This document shows positions 35,684 to 45,755 of a stretch of 64,000 nt of DNA, one piece after another. The first letter of the stretch is position 1. Each line of letters begins with the position of its first letter. The position numbers were made by a program, and so were the translations under genes. The notes under the pieces were generated by a model. It did not search any database, was not told the origin of the DNA, and was given only the letters and a program-made list of their open reading frames with translations. Origin of the DNA: Paragorgia papillata (Eukaryota > Cnidaria > Anthozoa > Scleralcyonacea > Coralliidae); assembly GCA_035771165.1 (NCBI GenBank), contig JAWNZC010000091.1:1138501-1202500 (forward strand), given 5' to 3'.

Positions 35684-37366
35684 CTATTCCTTATTTACTT
35701 TGGTCAGTGTCAATAAAGCCATTGCTGCCGATTCTTCCGAAAGGTTTGACCCTTGCTGCGGATCCAAATCAACTTGGTCCTGAATCTCCAAATTCGAATT
35801 TGGTAGAGGTTCACTTTCCATGCTTGTACGTGTAGTAGCCACAGCAGTTTGGTTGTGGTAGTGGTATTGCTCGTAGTTGTAACCAGGAAAGATAAACCGT
35901 GGATAGCCGTGGTGATAGTAATGATCTTGCATAGTATAAGGAGGTAAGTTGTAGTTATACGAGTACTCTGCAGGGCCAAGGCCTGGGTTTGCGACGGTGG
36001 CATGCAAAATGCCATAGTTAAAATTTTGCGCATCATGTTGTTTATTACTATCATACTGCAAGCTAGCATTTATTGCCATTTCCAGCTGCCCTTCTTCTTC
36101 ATCTTTATTTTTCGGAATTGCTCTAACCAAGTCCGACTGCATAGACTCACTAGTGACATCGTCATTCGCACCTGAACAGTCAGATGTCGATTGCGTCTCA
36201 CTAGGGAAAATGACACCATGTTCTTCTAACATCTTCGCAGGATTTCCTTGATGCGTTTTCCGTTTCGCGCGAGTAACAGCGTGGCCACAAGTGTTATCAA
36301 AATCTTGACGAGCTTTGAGTAGAATTTCTGGGATTGCTTCTCTTCCAGGGATGCGGCCGTTCATATTTTTTTTGCAATAACTTTCAACCAATGTAGCATG
36401 TTTTCGAACTAAGTTCCAGTTAAGGTTTCCACCCTGATGAAGGTAATCACTTTTATGATTCTGGAGCAGGTGACTTTCGATTTGCTTGGTTTTTGATTTC
36501 TCTACCGTCTGAATGGCCGATCTTCGCCTTTTGAGCTCTTCTTCGCTTTCGAAAACAAGCTTTTCTTGCTTTGCAATATCCTGATCAAGTCTTCGTTTGT
36601 TGCTTTGACCAGGATGACGCTTATGTTGTCCACAAGAAAATACATCAGTGCATTTTGTTCTAAAGTACACTTTTTTTGTGAGTGTCCTAAACGAAGGTGA
36701 CAGTTCCCACAGACGATAGCTTTTGGATCACCAGCTGCTATAGTTGCTGCTTTGAATTTCTGGGTTATTTCATCTCCTCGTCGTCGCAGCTCTTCCAATT
36801 TCACTTTTTGGATATTAACATTTTTTCGCGCATGTTCAACGTACCTTTCCATAGGGCTGATTACTTGCGCTTCATTAACCTGAGTGTATGCTGAATTGCT
36901 TTCTTTTTCCTCTATGAATGCTTGTCCTTTAGATCTTTTTTTCAGCGTTGATACACGTCGTAGTCTGAGAGGCGAAGTTTATGGAACGAGGCTGTAAGTT
37001 GCTGCGTTCTGCTTTACTATTATCGACTTTTCTCTTCTTGTCGGGTGGTTGACTGACACCTGGCAATGGGGATTCCAATTCTGATATCTTTAATAGGATT
37101 TTTCTATGATTTCTTTCCTCCACAAATGTAGAATGAATCAACATTTCTTGAAAGTTTTTGGTATCCTCTTCCGTCAAATTAATGTAATCCCCGTCTTCGT
37201 CTTCAAATCGGATTCTGATGGTTTGAGCTATTAAATGAGCGAATCCAGGACAATTTTGCCTAATATCATTAACTAATTTGTAAAATGTATAGGTGTTTGT
37301 ATCAATTTCTTTGAAAAGTTTGACAAATTTCCCCGGACCATATTCGATCTTTAACTGAACCAGCAT
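35684..37366 (-). pseudogene. PB1-domain and CCHC zinc-knuckle accessory protein, two frameshifts
   Basis: Three overlapping minus-strand segments form one gene. 37366-36929 starts with a PB1-like domain (KIEYGPGKFVKLFKEID and the acidic RFEDEDGDYINLTEED). 36930-36660 carries a CCHC knuckle (CGNCHLRLGHSQKKC). The remainder to 35684 has a Cys/His patch (CTDVFSCGQHKRH), a basic region and a Tyr/Gln-rich, prion-like C-terminus. The frame changes at an A7 run near 36935 and again near 36650. PB1 domains mediate head-to-tail protein assembly and CCHC knuckles bind nucleic acid, so it may assemble on element DNA or RNA. Its position opposite the transposase within shared inverted repeats supports a transposition role. 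Confidence 0.65.
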
Positions 37367-37754
37367 AATTAGCGATTTACTTGCACGAAAAACACGCTCT
37401 TCAAAGTATTATTTTTATTCTATACATGCTGTTTATACGGCGGGATAAGTGAAATGTGATTGGTTGATACAAAAATAAACAATACCACGCCTTTAATTTA
37501 CAACGGCTTAAAATAACCTTGACTAAACTGAACTTGTACTTGACCCCGTGTGAACTCATACTTTGGGCCGTGTCAAGTAGGAGTTGAGACAATGCAAACA
37601 ACGATCAAAATTAGGCGCGCGGCGCGGTCACCTGCAACCAGCAGTAGGATTACCACTGATCTGCTGCAGAGACCTATCATGATTTGTCCAAGGTTTTAGC
37701 ATTGATATAGTTCAGTTAATGTGTCGATTTACTGATCTTTTGTTTATCTTTTAG

Positions 37755-37834
37755 ATAGACGAGAAAAAACTTCCAAAAAGTGCTTGCCTACCAATGACTT
37801 TGTTTCCTGATTACCATTATTCTGCTGTGCCAAG
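37755..37834 (+). other. Putative host exon whose 3' end gave rise to the satellite
   Basis: 80 bp between a pyrimidine-rich acceptor (TTTATCTTTTAG) and a GTAATT donor, open in one frame (IDEKKLPKSACLPM...YHYSAVP). The last ~40 bp plus the start of the intron match the satellite monomer that follows. Confidence 0.4.
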
Positions 37835-40287
37835 GTAATTTTTAACTGACTTTAGTTCCTGATTACCATTATTCTGCCATGCCACTGGAGATAATTTTTA
37901 ACTGACTTTGGTTCCTCGTTGCCATTATTCTGCTGTGCCGAGATAATTTAAAACTGACTTTCATTCCAGATTACCATTATTCTGAGAGAGATAATTTTAA
38001 CTGACTTTGATTCCTGGTTGCCGTTATTGTGCTGTGCCAAGATAATTTTTAACTCACGTTGGTTCCTGATTACATTATTCTGCTGTGCCACTGGAGATCA
38101 TTTTTAACTGACTTTGGTTCCTGGTTGCCATTATTCTGCTGTGCCAAACTAATTTTAAACTGACTTTGGTTCCGGATTACAATTAGTCTGCTGTGCAATG
38201 ATAATTTTTAACTTACTTTGGTTCCTGATTACCATAACAGTATTCTGCTGTGCCAAGATAATTTAAAACTGACTTTGGTTCCTGATTACCACTATTCTGC
38301 TGTGAGAAGATAATTTTTAACTGACTTTGGTTCCTGATTACCATTATTCTCCTCTGCCAATATAATGTTTAACTGACTTTGGTTCCTGAATTATTCTGCA
38401 GTGCCACTGGAGATAATATTTAACTGACTTTGTTTCCTGATTACCATTATTCTGCCATGCCACTGAAGATAATTTTAACTGACTTTCATTCCAGATTACC
38501 ATTATTCTGAGAGAGATAATTTTAACTGACTTTGATTCCTGGTTGCCGTTATTCTACTGTGCCAAGATAATTTTTAACTGACGTTGGTTCCTGATTACCA
38601 TTATTCTGCCATGCCACTGGAGATAATTTTTAACTGACTTGAGTCCAGATTACCATTGTTCTGCTGTGCCACTGGATATAATTTTAACTGTCTTTGGTTC
38701 TTGATTACCATCATTCTGCTGTGCAAAGATAATTTAAAACTGGCTTTGGTTCCTGATTACCACTATTCTGCTGTGAGAAGATAATTTTTAACTGACTTTG
38801 GTTCCTGATTACCATTATTTTGCTCTGCCAAGATAATTTTTAACTGACTTTGTTCCCTGATTACCATTATTCTGCCATGCCACTGGAGATAATTTTAACT
38901 GACTTTGATTCCTGATTACCATTATTCTGCTGTGCCACTGGAGATAATTTTTAACTGACTTTTCCTGATTACCATTATTCTGCCATGCCACTGGAGATAA
39001 TTTTTAGCTGACTTGATTCCAGATTACCATTGTTCTGCTGTGCCACTGGATATAATTTTAACTGTCTTTGGTTCTTGATTACCATCATTCTGCTGTGCAA
39101 AGATAATTTAAAACTGGCTTTGGTTCCTGATTACCACTATTCTGCTGTGAGAAGATAATTTTTAACTGACTTTGGTTCCTGATTACCATTATTTTGCTCT
39201 GCCAAGATAATTTTTAACTGACTTTGATTCCTGATTACCATTATTCTGCTGTGCCACTGGAAATAATTTTTAACTGACTTTTCCTGATTACCATTATTCT
39301 GCCATGCCACTGGAGATAATTTTTAGCTGACTTGATTCCAGATTACCATTGTTCTGCTGTGCCACTGGATATAATTTTAACTGTCTTTGGTTCTTGATTA
39401 CCATCATTCTGCTGTGCAAAGATAATTTAAAACTGGCTTTGGTTCCTGATTACCACTATTCTGCTGTGAGAAGATAATTTTTAACTGACTTTGGTTCCTG
39501 ATTACCATTATTTTGCTCTGCCAAGATAATTTTTAACTGACTTTGTTCCCTGATTACCATTATTCTGCCATGCCACTGGGGATAATTTTAACTGACTTTG
39601 ATTCCTGATTACCATTATTCTGCTGTGCCACTGGAGATAATTTTTAACTGACTTTTCCTGATTACCATTATTCTGCCATGCCACTGGAGATAATTTTTAG
39701 CTGACTTGATTCCAGATTACCATTGTTCTGCTGTGCCACTGGATATAATTTTAACTGTCTTTGGTTCTTGATTACCATCATTCTGCTGTGCAAAGATAAT
39801 TTAAAACTGGCTTTGGTTCCTGATTACCACTATTCTGCTGTGAGAAGATAATTTTTAACTGACTTTGGTTCCTGATTACCATTATTTTGCTCTGCCAAGA
39901 TAATTTTTAACTGACTTTGTTCCCTGATTACCATTATTCTGCCATGCCACTGGGGATAATTTTAACTGACTTTGATTCCTGATTACCATTATTCTGCTGT
40001 GCCACTGGAGATAATTTTTAACTGACTTTTCCTGATTACCATTATTCTGCCATGCCACTGGAGATAATTTTTAGCTGACTTGATTCCAGATTACCATTTT
40101 TCTGCTGTGCCACTGGATATAATTTTAGCTGTCTTTGGTTCTTGATTACCATCATTCTGCTGTGCAAAGATAATTTAAAACTGGCTTTGGTTCCTGATTA
40201 CCACTATTCTGCTGTGAGAAGATAATTTTTAACTGACTTTGGTTCCTGATTACCCATTATTTTGCTCTGCCAAGATAATTTTTAACT
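37794..40287 (+). repeat. ~51-55-bp minisatellite, left block
   Basis: Dozens of monomers of the type actgactttggttcctgatt + accattattctgctgtgcca + agataattttta. From 37794 to about 38950 they are irregular and diverged; from about 39007 they fall into the same seven-monomer, 374-bp higher-order unit seen on the right of the Polinton (one unit is shortened to 319 bp). No gene. Confidence 0.95.
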
Positions 40288-40293
40288 GACTTT
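40288..40293 (+). repeat. Polinton target-site duplication, left copy (gacttt)
   Basis: gacttt lies directly outside the left terminal repeat and again directly outside the right one (59792-59797). Six bp is the duplication length known for Polintons. Confidence 0.93.
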
Positions 40294-40731
40294 AGTAGTA
40301 GGGAATGGGGGCTACGGGCTCATTTTTGCACAAGCGCTTTTTACTCCGGAATCACCCCACTCCCCCACCACTTCACCGAGCTCATTTTGTTTTCACCACC
40401 GAGCTCATTTCATATTTTCATTCCGAGCTCATTTTGTTTTCACCACCGAGCTCATTTTGTTTTCACCACCGAGCTCATTTTGTTTTCACCACCGCCGCCA
40501 TTTTGTTTTCACCACCGCCACCAAAGTTTTCAAATTCATATTTTACAAAATATGTATTTTCTGGTTTTCTGGTTTATAATTGTTTCGCAAGTCGATGACC
40601 TATGGCTAATGTCCGAATTCCGTCTTCTAATATTATCCGCTTGTCGTCGTTTGCCGAAAGTGCTATTTTGTTTATATGCTCCGTGTAAATTTCATGCTGC
40701 CGGCTTCGGAAGGTGTTCATCCCCTTCATTA
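40294..40731 (+). repeat. Left terminal inverted repeat of the Polinton
   Basis: Pairs with 59354-59791 over 438 bp with essentially no differences. It includes a GA-rich subrepeat (ccgagctcattttgttttca, several copies at 40378-40510) and the last 158 bp of the polymerase gene. Confidence 0.95.
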
Positions 40732-43700
40732 GATTTTTCTTTGTGAAAAGACAGTTCTTATAATCCTGGAATGTGATTTCGTTTTTGACCACCCCCTTTT
40801 TTACACCCTTGCATTTTTTCTCCTCCTTTTTGTTTAATGCCATTTTGTAAGCGTACAGCTTACTTCGGAGTCCGACAAATTCTGATATTTGCTTTCCACC
40901 ACATTCATCCTTAAACATCCCGATTACCTTTTTGTTAACCCCGGTTAAAATCCCCGATGAATGGTTTACTGGGAAGTTACTTGTGTCAAACTTGGAATTA
41001 ACATCTGGAGATATATCTTTGTAGAAATCTTCAGTTTTAATTTCGTAACACAATGAGTCTGTATCTGTAAATAACAAACTTGCTTGCTTTCCATACTTTG
41101 GTTTTATGTAATTATAATGGAAGTCATACATAAGGGTTTTACTGATGTCTAATATACTCATACCTAAGTATATTGGTTTGTTTAACTTAACCGTTGTTTT
41201 CTGCATATGAACAGCAACAAGGTTTTCGGTGAAAATGTTAACCCCGTTAAAGTTAGGCTTATTAGCCAGTTTTTCTAATTGGTCTTCATTGGTTACTAAT
41301 CTGACGTCTACTCTGTTTCGAACGTTCTCCATGGTTTTTCCGAAAACAGAGTTATTCATTAACTTGAAAAAGTTCTTTTCAAAGTCTGATGTAGCTTTTG
41401 TGCGTAAGTCTGTGTTTAATTTAATGTACTCTTTTAACCAGGGTTTTTCTACAAAAGTAATTCCCCGGTGAATTTTGGTTAACTTTAATCCCAGATTTAA
41501 ATATTGTTTTAATGATTGGTGGTGAATTACATACTTTTCTTTGTTATTTAAATTGGGAATAAGTTTCTCTACTTTGTTAACCGTTACTCGTTCGGCGGCT
41601 AAAGGGTACTCGTTATGGAACTCGTGTAAACTTTCAGGATATTCTAAATCTACTTCTAGAATACATGGATAATCTTCCCAGTTATTAATTTCTGTTTCTT
41701 TCATCCATTTAAAGTCGCTCACTGGCAACGGTTCAGACATTGCCCAACCATACAAATTATTAGCATCTAAGTATATAATGTACACGCCTTCGTTATTAGG
41801 GTCGTACTCCGCTATGTACTTATTGTTTGCCTTGGCATGCCTTTTCATAATGGTACTAATACCCCCCCGAATCCCTTTTTCTACCATTAAATACATATCT
41901 GGGTCTGTTAGCAGGTCCAGCTCTATTCCGGTTAGCTTTAATGCTGCATCCCAAGCTAATCCAGGACTTGTATAATACCATAACGGGTCTAAACCATAGT
42001 TATTTTTACAAACCGATCTAAAACTTTCCATTACATCAGCTAGCAACAGCACATCTGTTTTAAGGTATAAATTATGATAATCTCTCATGGTTTTACACCC
42101 AAATTCTATCCATACATTTTGAGCGTGTTTATAATCATCATCGCTAATATGGGTATTATTTAACTTAGAGTAAAACTCGGATTTAGCAGGCAAACTAGTA
42201 TAACTAAGTTTGTCAAAACCAGTCATAAACTCATATGGAAATACACCCTTTTTCTTTAAAAGACTGACTTGATCTTTTGTGTAATTACTGAAACCTTGTT
42301 CTACTGATTTGAACTGGTCCGGTTTTAAGTTTTTAACTAAGTTATCTAATGAACTTAAAGTGAACTTTAATGAATCTAGAAACCGTAATTCACACTTTTT
42401 TTCCCATTTTTTACCTTTTTTGTCAACCCCAGTTTCCATTACTACTTGTTTACTAAAACTTATATATTTTTCGTCAGTTTTAGGGATACAGTCTATTTTG
42501 CCTTCTGATAACCCTAAACTTTTTACAAACAAATGGGAGTCGTATCCCTCTAAATTATGAAATAATACCGGGATAAAAGTTGGTTTTTTCATTCTTAAGT
42601 TACACTTGTTATGAGCAGCCCCGCGGTAAGCCCCTGTTAAGTGGCAATGATCTCTTACCCGGTCGTTGTTTAGTTCTTTTTTACAAGTGTAACAAATTTC
42701 TGCATTTTGGAAAGCATTTTCTTCTTCTTTGTTCATTTTAATAGGGACATCCACCTTAGTTATATTGTAAATTTCTTTCATTTCATCTTCCACGGATTCA
42801 ACAAATTTTTTACCAATGTCCTCGTTTTCGGTTTCTGCTGTGTATAACACGGTTTTTGTTTTATAAACTTTTTCGTCAATACATTTAACGGTGTAACAAA
42901 ACCCACTTGGTTGGTGTTTTTGGTAAGCAGTGGTGTGACTTTCTTCATTGTTTTTTTGCGCTGTATCAATAGGTAAGATGAAGGACTCGAAATCTGCATA
43001 AATTACAAACGGAATATTTGTTGTTTTTTGGTGTTGTTTAAAAAACACTTTTGAACCATCTTGTGGATATACTTGGTTTTGTGCTGCATGCGTAACACAA
43101 ACTTCTGAGTGTTTGGCTAGCATTTTACTGCTGCTAAATCCGTTAAAACATCTTACACAAATATGGTTAGCTTGTTTGTGTTTACTAAGTTGTGGACCAA
43201 CAAGTCTGCTAATATTTTTAACGGTGCTATAATGCCGGTTGTAAATGAATAGTGTAATAACGGGTTCATAACGCTCCTTACTAATTTTTAAGGGGAATAC
43301 TTTTTTGGTTTCATCGTCATAACTAAGAACATTTATACTAATTTCATTATTTTTCTCAAACTTAGAAATGTTTTTAATTTCTGTCGGAAACTTTATTTCA
43401 TTCCAGTTTAATTCATCAGCTTGTTGTTTTAATTCATTTGTAATTCTTTCCCCATTTTTTGTAACAGGGTTTAAAGCTCTGGTTACAGACCATTTGAAAC
43501 ACATTTCATCTTCATTTTTAATATTAATAATTGCTTGTCTTTTTTGAATTAACTGTGGTAATGGTTTGTAACTATTTCCTCTTAATGGTCTGAATTTTAC
43601 AATGAATAATTCTAGCAAATCTACTGAATGGAGTCTCCATCCAGATCCATTTTTTTGATGGGTAGCCAATGATTCTAACATTTTGTCTTTCATTTGCTCG

Positions 43701-44434
43701 TATTCTACTTCGGCTTCTTGTTTAGAAATTATAGAGTGGGCAAAACTTCTGAAATGAACTGTCGAAATTTCAACTTCTCCTGTTATTGGATCATGTTTAA
43801 TTAATTTGCAAGTAAGTACTGAGATTACCTTTTTTCCAACACTTTTTGTTTCGTTGATTATTTTTAATACAGCCTGGGTGGTGTTTTCTAAAAAGACACT
43901 GGGATCTCTAACACCAGCTCCTGGGATAGACCATCTTGAAGCTTTCCCTCTTAATGCATCCAAAACAAGAGTGGCTTGACTGTTTTCGTTAAGGCTTTGA
44001 ATTGCTTTTTTGTTGTTATGGATGTTCCACAACTTTTTGCTTAATTTTTCTCGAATATTGCCAAGTTTTTTGGATCCTCTCCACTTTAACCCTTCTTTGA
44101 AATTGAATTGACGCTTGGTTTCGTGTTTAATTTCTTTCGTCCATTTGATTGTCTCCTTGTGTTGCTTTGTCTTTAATTCTTTGAGTTCTTGTTTTTTCCA
44201 TAGTTTTTTAGCTTTTTTTAAAGCTAAGTTGATCTTTTGTTGTAATTTGTGTTTGGTTTTTTCTTCTCGACGTTTAACTTTTTCTTGTTCTTTTTGTTGT
44301 TGTTTAAGTTGACGCTGAAGTTGACGCTGAAGTCTTTCTTTTTCTTGTTGATGCTTTGCTTCTTGTTGGCGGAGTTGTCGTTGCTTTTTGAGTTCAAGTT
44401 TTTCAATATATTCTTTAATATTTGTATTCCACAT
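40574..44434 (-). CDS. pPolB: Protein-primed family B DNA polymerase
   Basis: This is the Polinton replication polymerase, 1,286 residues and uninterrupted. The first ~110 residues are a highly charged Gln/Lys-rich coiled coil. Around residue 485 is the exonuclease motif VIYADFES, at about 580-600 a Cys/His segment (CYTCKKEL...DHCHLTG) and near 631 GYDSHLF. The polymerase motifs are DANNLYGWAM (about 890), NNSVFGKTM (about 1030) and FTDTDSLCYE (about 1123). All catalytic acidic residues are visible, so the enzyme looks functional. Protein priming at the element ends is the known mode for this family. The last ~52 codons lie inside the left terminal repeat, so the same coding segment is copied at the other end. 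The start ATG is 47 bp from a hairpin (44481-44510). Confidence 0.95.
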   Translation of the reverse strand: MWNTNIKEYIEKLELKKQRQLRQQEAKHQQEKERLQRQLQRQLKQQQKEQEKVKRREEKTKHKLQQKINLALKKAKKLWKKQELKELKTKQHKETIKWTKEIKHETKRQFNFKEGLKWRGSKKLGNIREKLSKKLWNIHNNKKAIQSLNENSQATLVLDALRGKASRWSIPGAGVRDPSVFLENTTQAVLKIINETKSVGKKVISVLTCKLIKHDPITGEVEISTVHFRSFAHSIISKQEAEVEYEQMKDKMLESLATHQKNGSGWRLHSVDLLELFIVKFRPLRGNSYKPLPQLIQKRQAIINIKNEDEMCFKWSVTRALNPVTKNGERITNELKQQADELNWNEIKFPTEIKNISKFEKNNEISINVLSYDDETKKVFPLKISKERYEPVITLFIYNRHYSTVKNISRLVGPQLSKHKQANHICVRCFNGFSSSKMLAKHSEVCVTHAAQNQVYPQDGSKVFFKQHQKTTNIPFVIYADFESFILPIDTAQKNNEESHTTAYQKHQPSGFCYTVKCIDEKVYKTKTVLYTAETENEDIGKKFVESVEDEMKEIYNITKVDVPIKMNKEEENAFQNAEICYTCKKELNNDRVRDHCHLTGAYRGAAHNKCNLRMKKPTFIPVLFHNLEGYDSHLFVKSLGLSEGKIDCIPKTDEKYISFSKQVVMETGVDKKGKKWEKKCELRFLDSLKFTLSSLDNLVKNLKPDQFKSVEQGFSNYTKDQVSLLKKKGVFPYEFMTGFDKLSYTSLPAKSEFYSKLNNTHISDDDYKHAQNVWIEFGCKTMRDYHNLYLKTDVLLLADVMESFRSVCKNNYGLDPLWYYTSPGLAWDAALKLTGIELDLLTDPDMYLMVEKGIRGGISTIMKRHAKANNKYIAEYDPNNEGVYIIYLDANNLYGWAMSEPLPVSDFKWMKETEINNWEDYPCILEVDLEYPESLHEFHNEYPLAAERVTVNKVEKLIPNLNNKEKYVIHHQSLKQYLNLGLKLTKIHRGITFVEKPWLKEYIKLNTDLRTKATSDFEKNFFKLMNNSVFGKTMENVRNRVDVRLVTNEDQLEKLANKPNFNGVNIFTENLVAVHMQKTTVKLNKPIYLGMSILDISKTLMYDFHYNYIKPKYGKQASLLFTDTDSLCYEIKTEDFYKDISPDVNSKFDTSNFPVNHSSGILTGVNKKVIGMFKDECGGKQISEFVGLRSKLYAYKMALNKKEEKKCKGVKKGVVKNEITFQDYKNCLFTKKNLMKGMNTFRSRQHEIYTEHINKIALSANDDKRIILEDGIRTLAIGHRLAKQL

Positions 44435-44480
44435 TATATCCCTTTATTATAGTAAATAAAATAAAAAAATTCAATTGAAA

Positions 44481-44510
44481 AAATTCCCTATATTTTTACA
44501 TAGGGAATTT
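44481..44510 (-). terminator. 11-bp perfect hairpin at the 3' end of the 110-residue ORF
   Basis: The arms aaattccctat and atagggaattt are separated by 8 nt. It lies 15 bp beyond the stop of the 44525-44857 ORF and upstream of the polymerase start. It is one of six similar gene-end palindromes in the element. Confidence 0.55.
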
Positions 44511-44524
44511 GAAAAAAGGAAGAA

Positions 44525-44857
44525 TTACTGTGTAGTTGAAACTTTAGTGAGGTGGTATGGAACCCCCTTTATTAGTACACTTTTTTCTTTTAAAAATTTG
44601 TAAATATAATTTGGATTTACATCAAGATGTTTTGAAACCCTGTATATACTTGGAAACTCCACCGTTACGTTTGTATCCAAGTTTTGGATACTAATTTTAA
44701 CTGGAACCCTAATCTTGTCTTTGTTGTGTTTGTCGAAAGCTTGGTTTCTTACTAAAGTGAGACCGAGCTTTTCACACAAGGTTTGGCTGTTCATTCTTGA
44801 GAAGTATTTAATTCCAGCTTCTTTTCCCATTTGTCGCAGTTCTCTTATTGTATACAT
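44525..44857 (-). CDS. Small protein with SAP/Rho-N-like start, unknown function
   Basis: 110 residues, intact. The first ~35 residues (YTIRELRQMGKEAGIKYFSR) resemble the two-helix SAP/LEM-type fold that binds DNA. The second half (FPSIYRVSKHLDVNPNYIYK) looks like a helix-turn-helix. Both readings are tentative; a DNA-binding or regulatory role would fit. A partial copy of the shared leader repeat lies just upstream (44877-44933), and a hairpin follows the stop. Confidence 0.6.
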   Translation of the reverse strand: MYTIRELRQMGKEAGIKYFSRMNSQTLCEKLGLTLVRNQAFDKHNKDKIRVPVKISIQNLDTNVTVEFPSIYRVSKHLDVNPNYIYKFLKEKSVLIKGVPYHLTKVSTTQ

Positions 44858-44876
44858 TGTTATTTATTATATATCT

Positions 44877-44933
44877 TTTTTAATTATGACACCAAAAGTG
44901 GTTCCAAAAGTGGTTCTAAAAAGTGTCCCACCT
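44877..44933 (-). promoter_or_regulatory. Shared leader repeat, partial copy
   Basis: Contains ttaattatg, ccaaaagtggttcc, aaagtggttct and aaaaagtgtcccac, the core of the ~85-bp leader found at 44976, 55897 and 58482, with an internal duplication. It lies 20 bp upstream of the 110-residue ORF. Confidence 0.6.
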
Positions 44934-44975
44934 AAATTTTTTTTAAAAATGAATAGTTAAAACTTAACAAGTGTT

Positions 44976-45060
44976 CATACTTCCTTTATTGTAATAATTC
45001 CATGAAAGCTGTCCCTTAATTATGGTGTCAAAAGTGGTTCCAAAAAGTGTCCCACTTTAA
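44976..45060 (-). promoter_or_regulatory. Shared ~85-bp leader repeat, copy 1
   Basis: Read on the minus strand it begins TTAAAGTGGGACACTTTTTGG and ends AATAAAGGAAGT-ATG, almost identical to copies 2 and 3. Here the ATG opens only a four-codon frame (MNTC-stop), as though the leader was copied together with the start of the 55.9-kb ORF. It also lies upstream of the plus-strand ORF at 45076. Confidence 0.75.
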
Positions 45061-45075
45061 ACAAATAAATAAACA

Positions 45076-45576
45076 ATGGTTCAAGAAATATTTAATTTTA
45101 ATCATATTTCAAAAGATTTAACTGAAGATCAAATAAAAAAATTTAAAGAAATGTATAAACATTACCATAAACTTACCAAATGTTATGGAAGAATGTGTAA
45201 AAAAAGTAAGATCAAAGACAGCATTTTTATGTTTTTTAAAGTTGCTTTGATATCAGGCGGGACTAGTGGAACTGTGTTAGGTTGTATTACACTTAATCCA
45301 TTAATTTTAGGTGCAATGTCTGGACTTGGTTTGCTAATAGCTGGTTATATGCGAAAAGCTAATTTAACAAAAACGGTGGATAGAAACAAGTTTGCCTTTA
45401 AAAATTATAAAAAAGTATTAAATAAACTTAGAGAGTTTATGAGAGGGGTTCACTATGATCAGACACAGTTTGATGGGAAGTTGATGGTGATTGATGATTT
45501 GGTTCGGGAAATGTGTTTTGAGATACCGGATAGTGTTGACAAGTGGTACAACCGGGAATACGAGAGTAATTTTTAA
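45076..45576 (+). CDS. Small membrane protein, unknown function
   Basis: 166 residues, intact. A charged N-terminal helix is followed by a hydrophobic hairpin at about residues 55-92 (VALISGGTSGTVLGC and GAMSGLGLLIAGYM) and a soluble C-terminal half with Asp/Glu near the end. I do not recognise a family. The Gly-rich double hydrophobic segment suggests insertion into a membrane, and small membrane proteins are common in the virion gene set of Polintons, but no function can be assigned. The start is preceded by aaataaataaaca. Confidence 0.65.
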   Translation: MVQEIFNFNHISKDLTEDQIKKFKEMYKHYHKLTKCYGRMCKKSKIKDSIFMFFKVALISGGTSGTVLGCITLNPLILGAMSGLGLLIAGYMRKANLTKTVDRNKFAFKNYKKVLNKLREFMRGVHYDQTQFDGKLMVIDDLVREMCFEIPDSVDKWYNREYESNF

Positions 45577-45721
45577 CTGTTTTATTTGACCACCCCATTT
45601 GCAAATTACCTTCTATTGTTTCTGAATCTTTACCAAAACTAATACCAAACTGAAAACCTTTTTTTGTGTTATGATTTTTGTTTAGTTTTTCGCTTTGATT
45701 TTTACTTTTTGAGTTTCCCAT
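45437..45721 (-). CDS. Small ORF with an N-myristoylation-type start
   Basis: 94 residues starting MGNSKSKNQSEK, which fits the MG-x3-S/K-K pattern of myristoylated proteins. The start has the AATAAAATG context shared with other genes of the element. The first ~50 residues (to about 45576) lie outside the neighbouring gene; the rest is antisense to the end of the 45076-45576 ORF, so its true extent and reality are uncertain. A membrane-anchored small virion or assembly protein is one possibility. Confidence 0.42.
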   Translation of the reverse strand: MGNSKSKNQSEKLNKNHNTKKGFQFGISFGKDSETIEGNLQMGWSNKTVKNYSRIPGCTTCQHYPVSQNTFPEPNHQSPSTSHQTVSDHSEPLS

Positions 45722-45739
45722 TTTATTAAAAATGGGAAA
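45714..45739 (-). terminator. 11-bp perfect hairpin after the 180-residue ORF
   Basis: The arms tttcccatttt and aaaatgggaaa have a 4-nt loop, 17 bp past the stop of 45756-46298. It overlaps the start of the next small ORF. Confidence 0.5.
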
Positions 45740-45755
45740 TTAAGATAACAATATT

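Larger units (their letters stand above)
34027..37647. mobile_element. Tc1/IS630-like transposon with ~220-bp inverted repeats
   Basis: 34027-34245 and 37427-37647 are inverted copies with about 90 percent or better identity, starting CTGCTGGTTGCAGGTGACCG. Each contains a direct subrepeat (gggtcaagtatgagttcaca type). The element encodes a DDE transposase on the plus strand and a PB1/zinc-knuckle protein on the minus strand, convergent. A TA follows the right end, but no matching TA precedes the left end as I read it, so the target duplication is unresolved. Confidence 0.82.

Noticed and set aside
34021..37660. TA target duplication for the Tc1-like element
   Set aside because: A TA follows the right end, but the base pair before the left end is CA in my alignment; left unresolved.
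40305..40746. Two His/Phe/Pro-rich ORFs in the left TIR, repeated at 59333-59937
   Set aside because: They are the antisense reading of the TIR subrepeat and the polymerase 3' end, and they are duplicated only because the TIR is.
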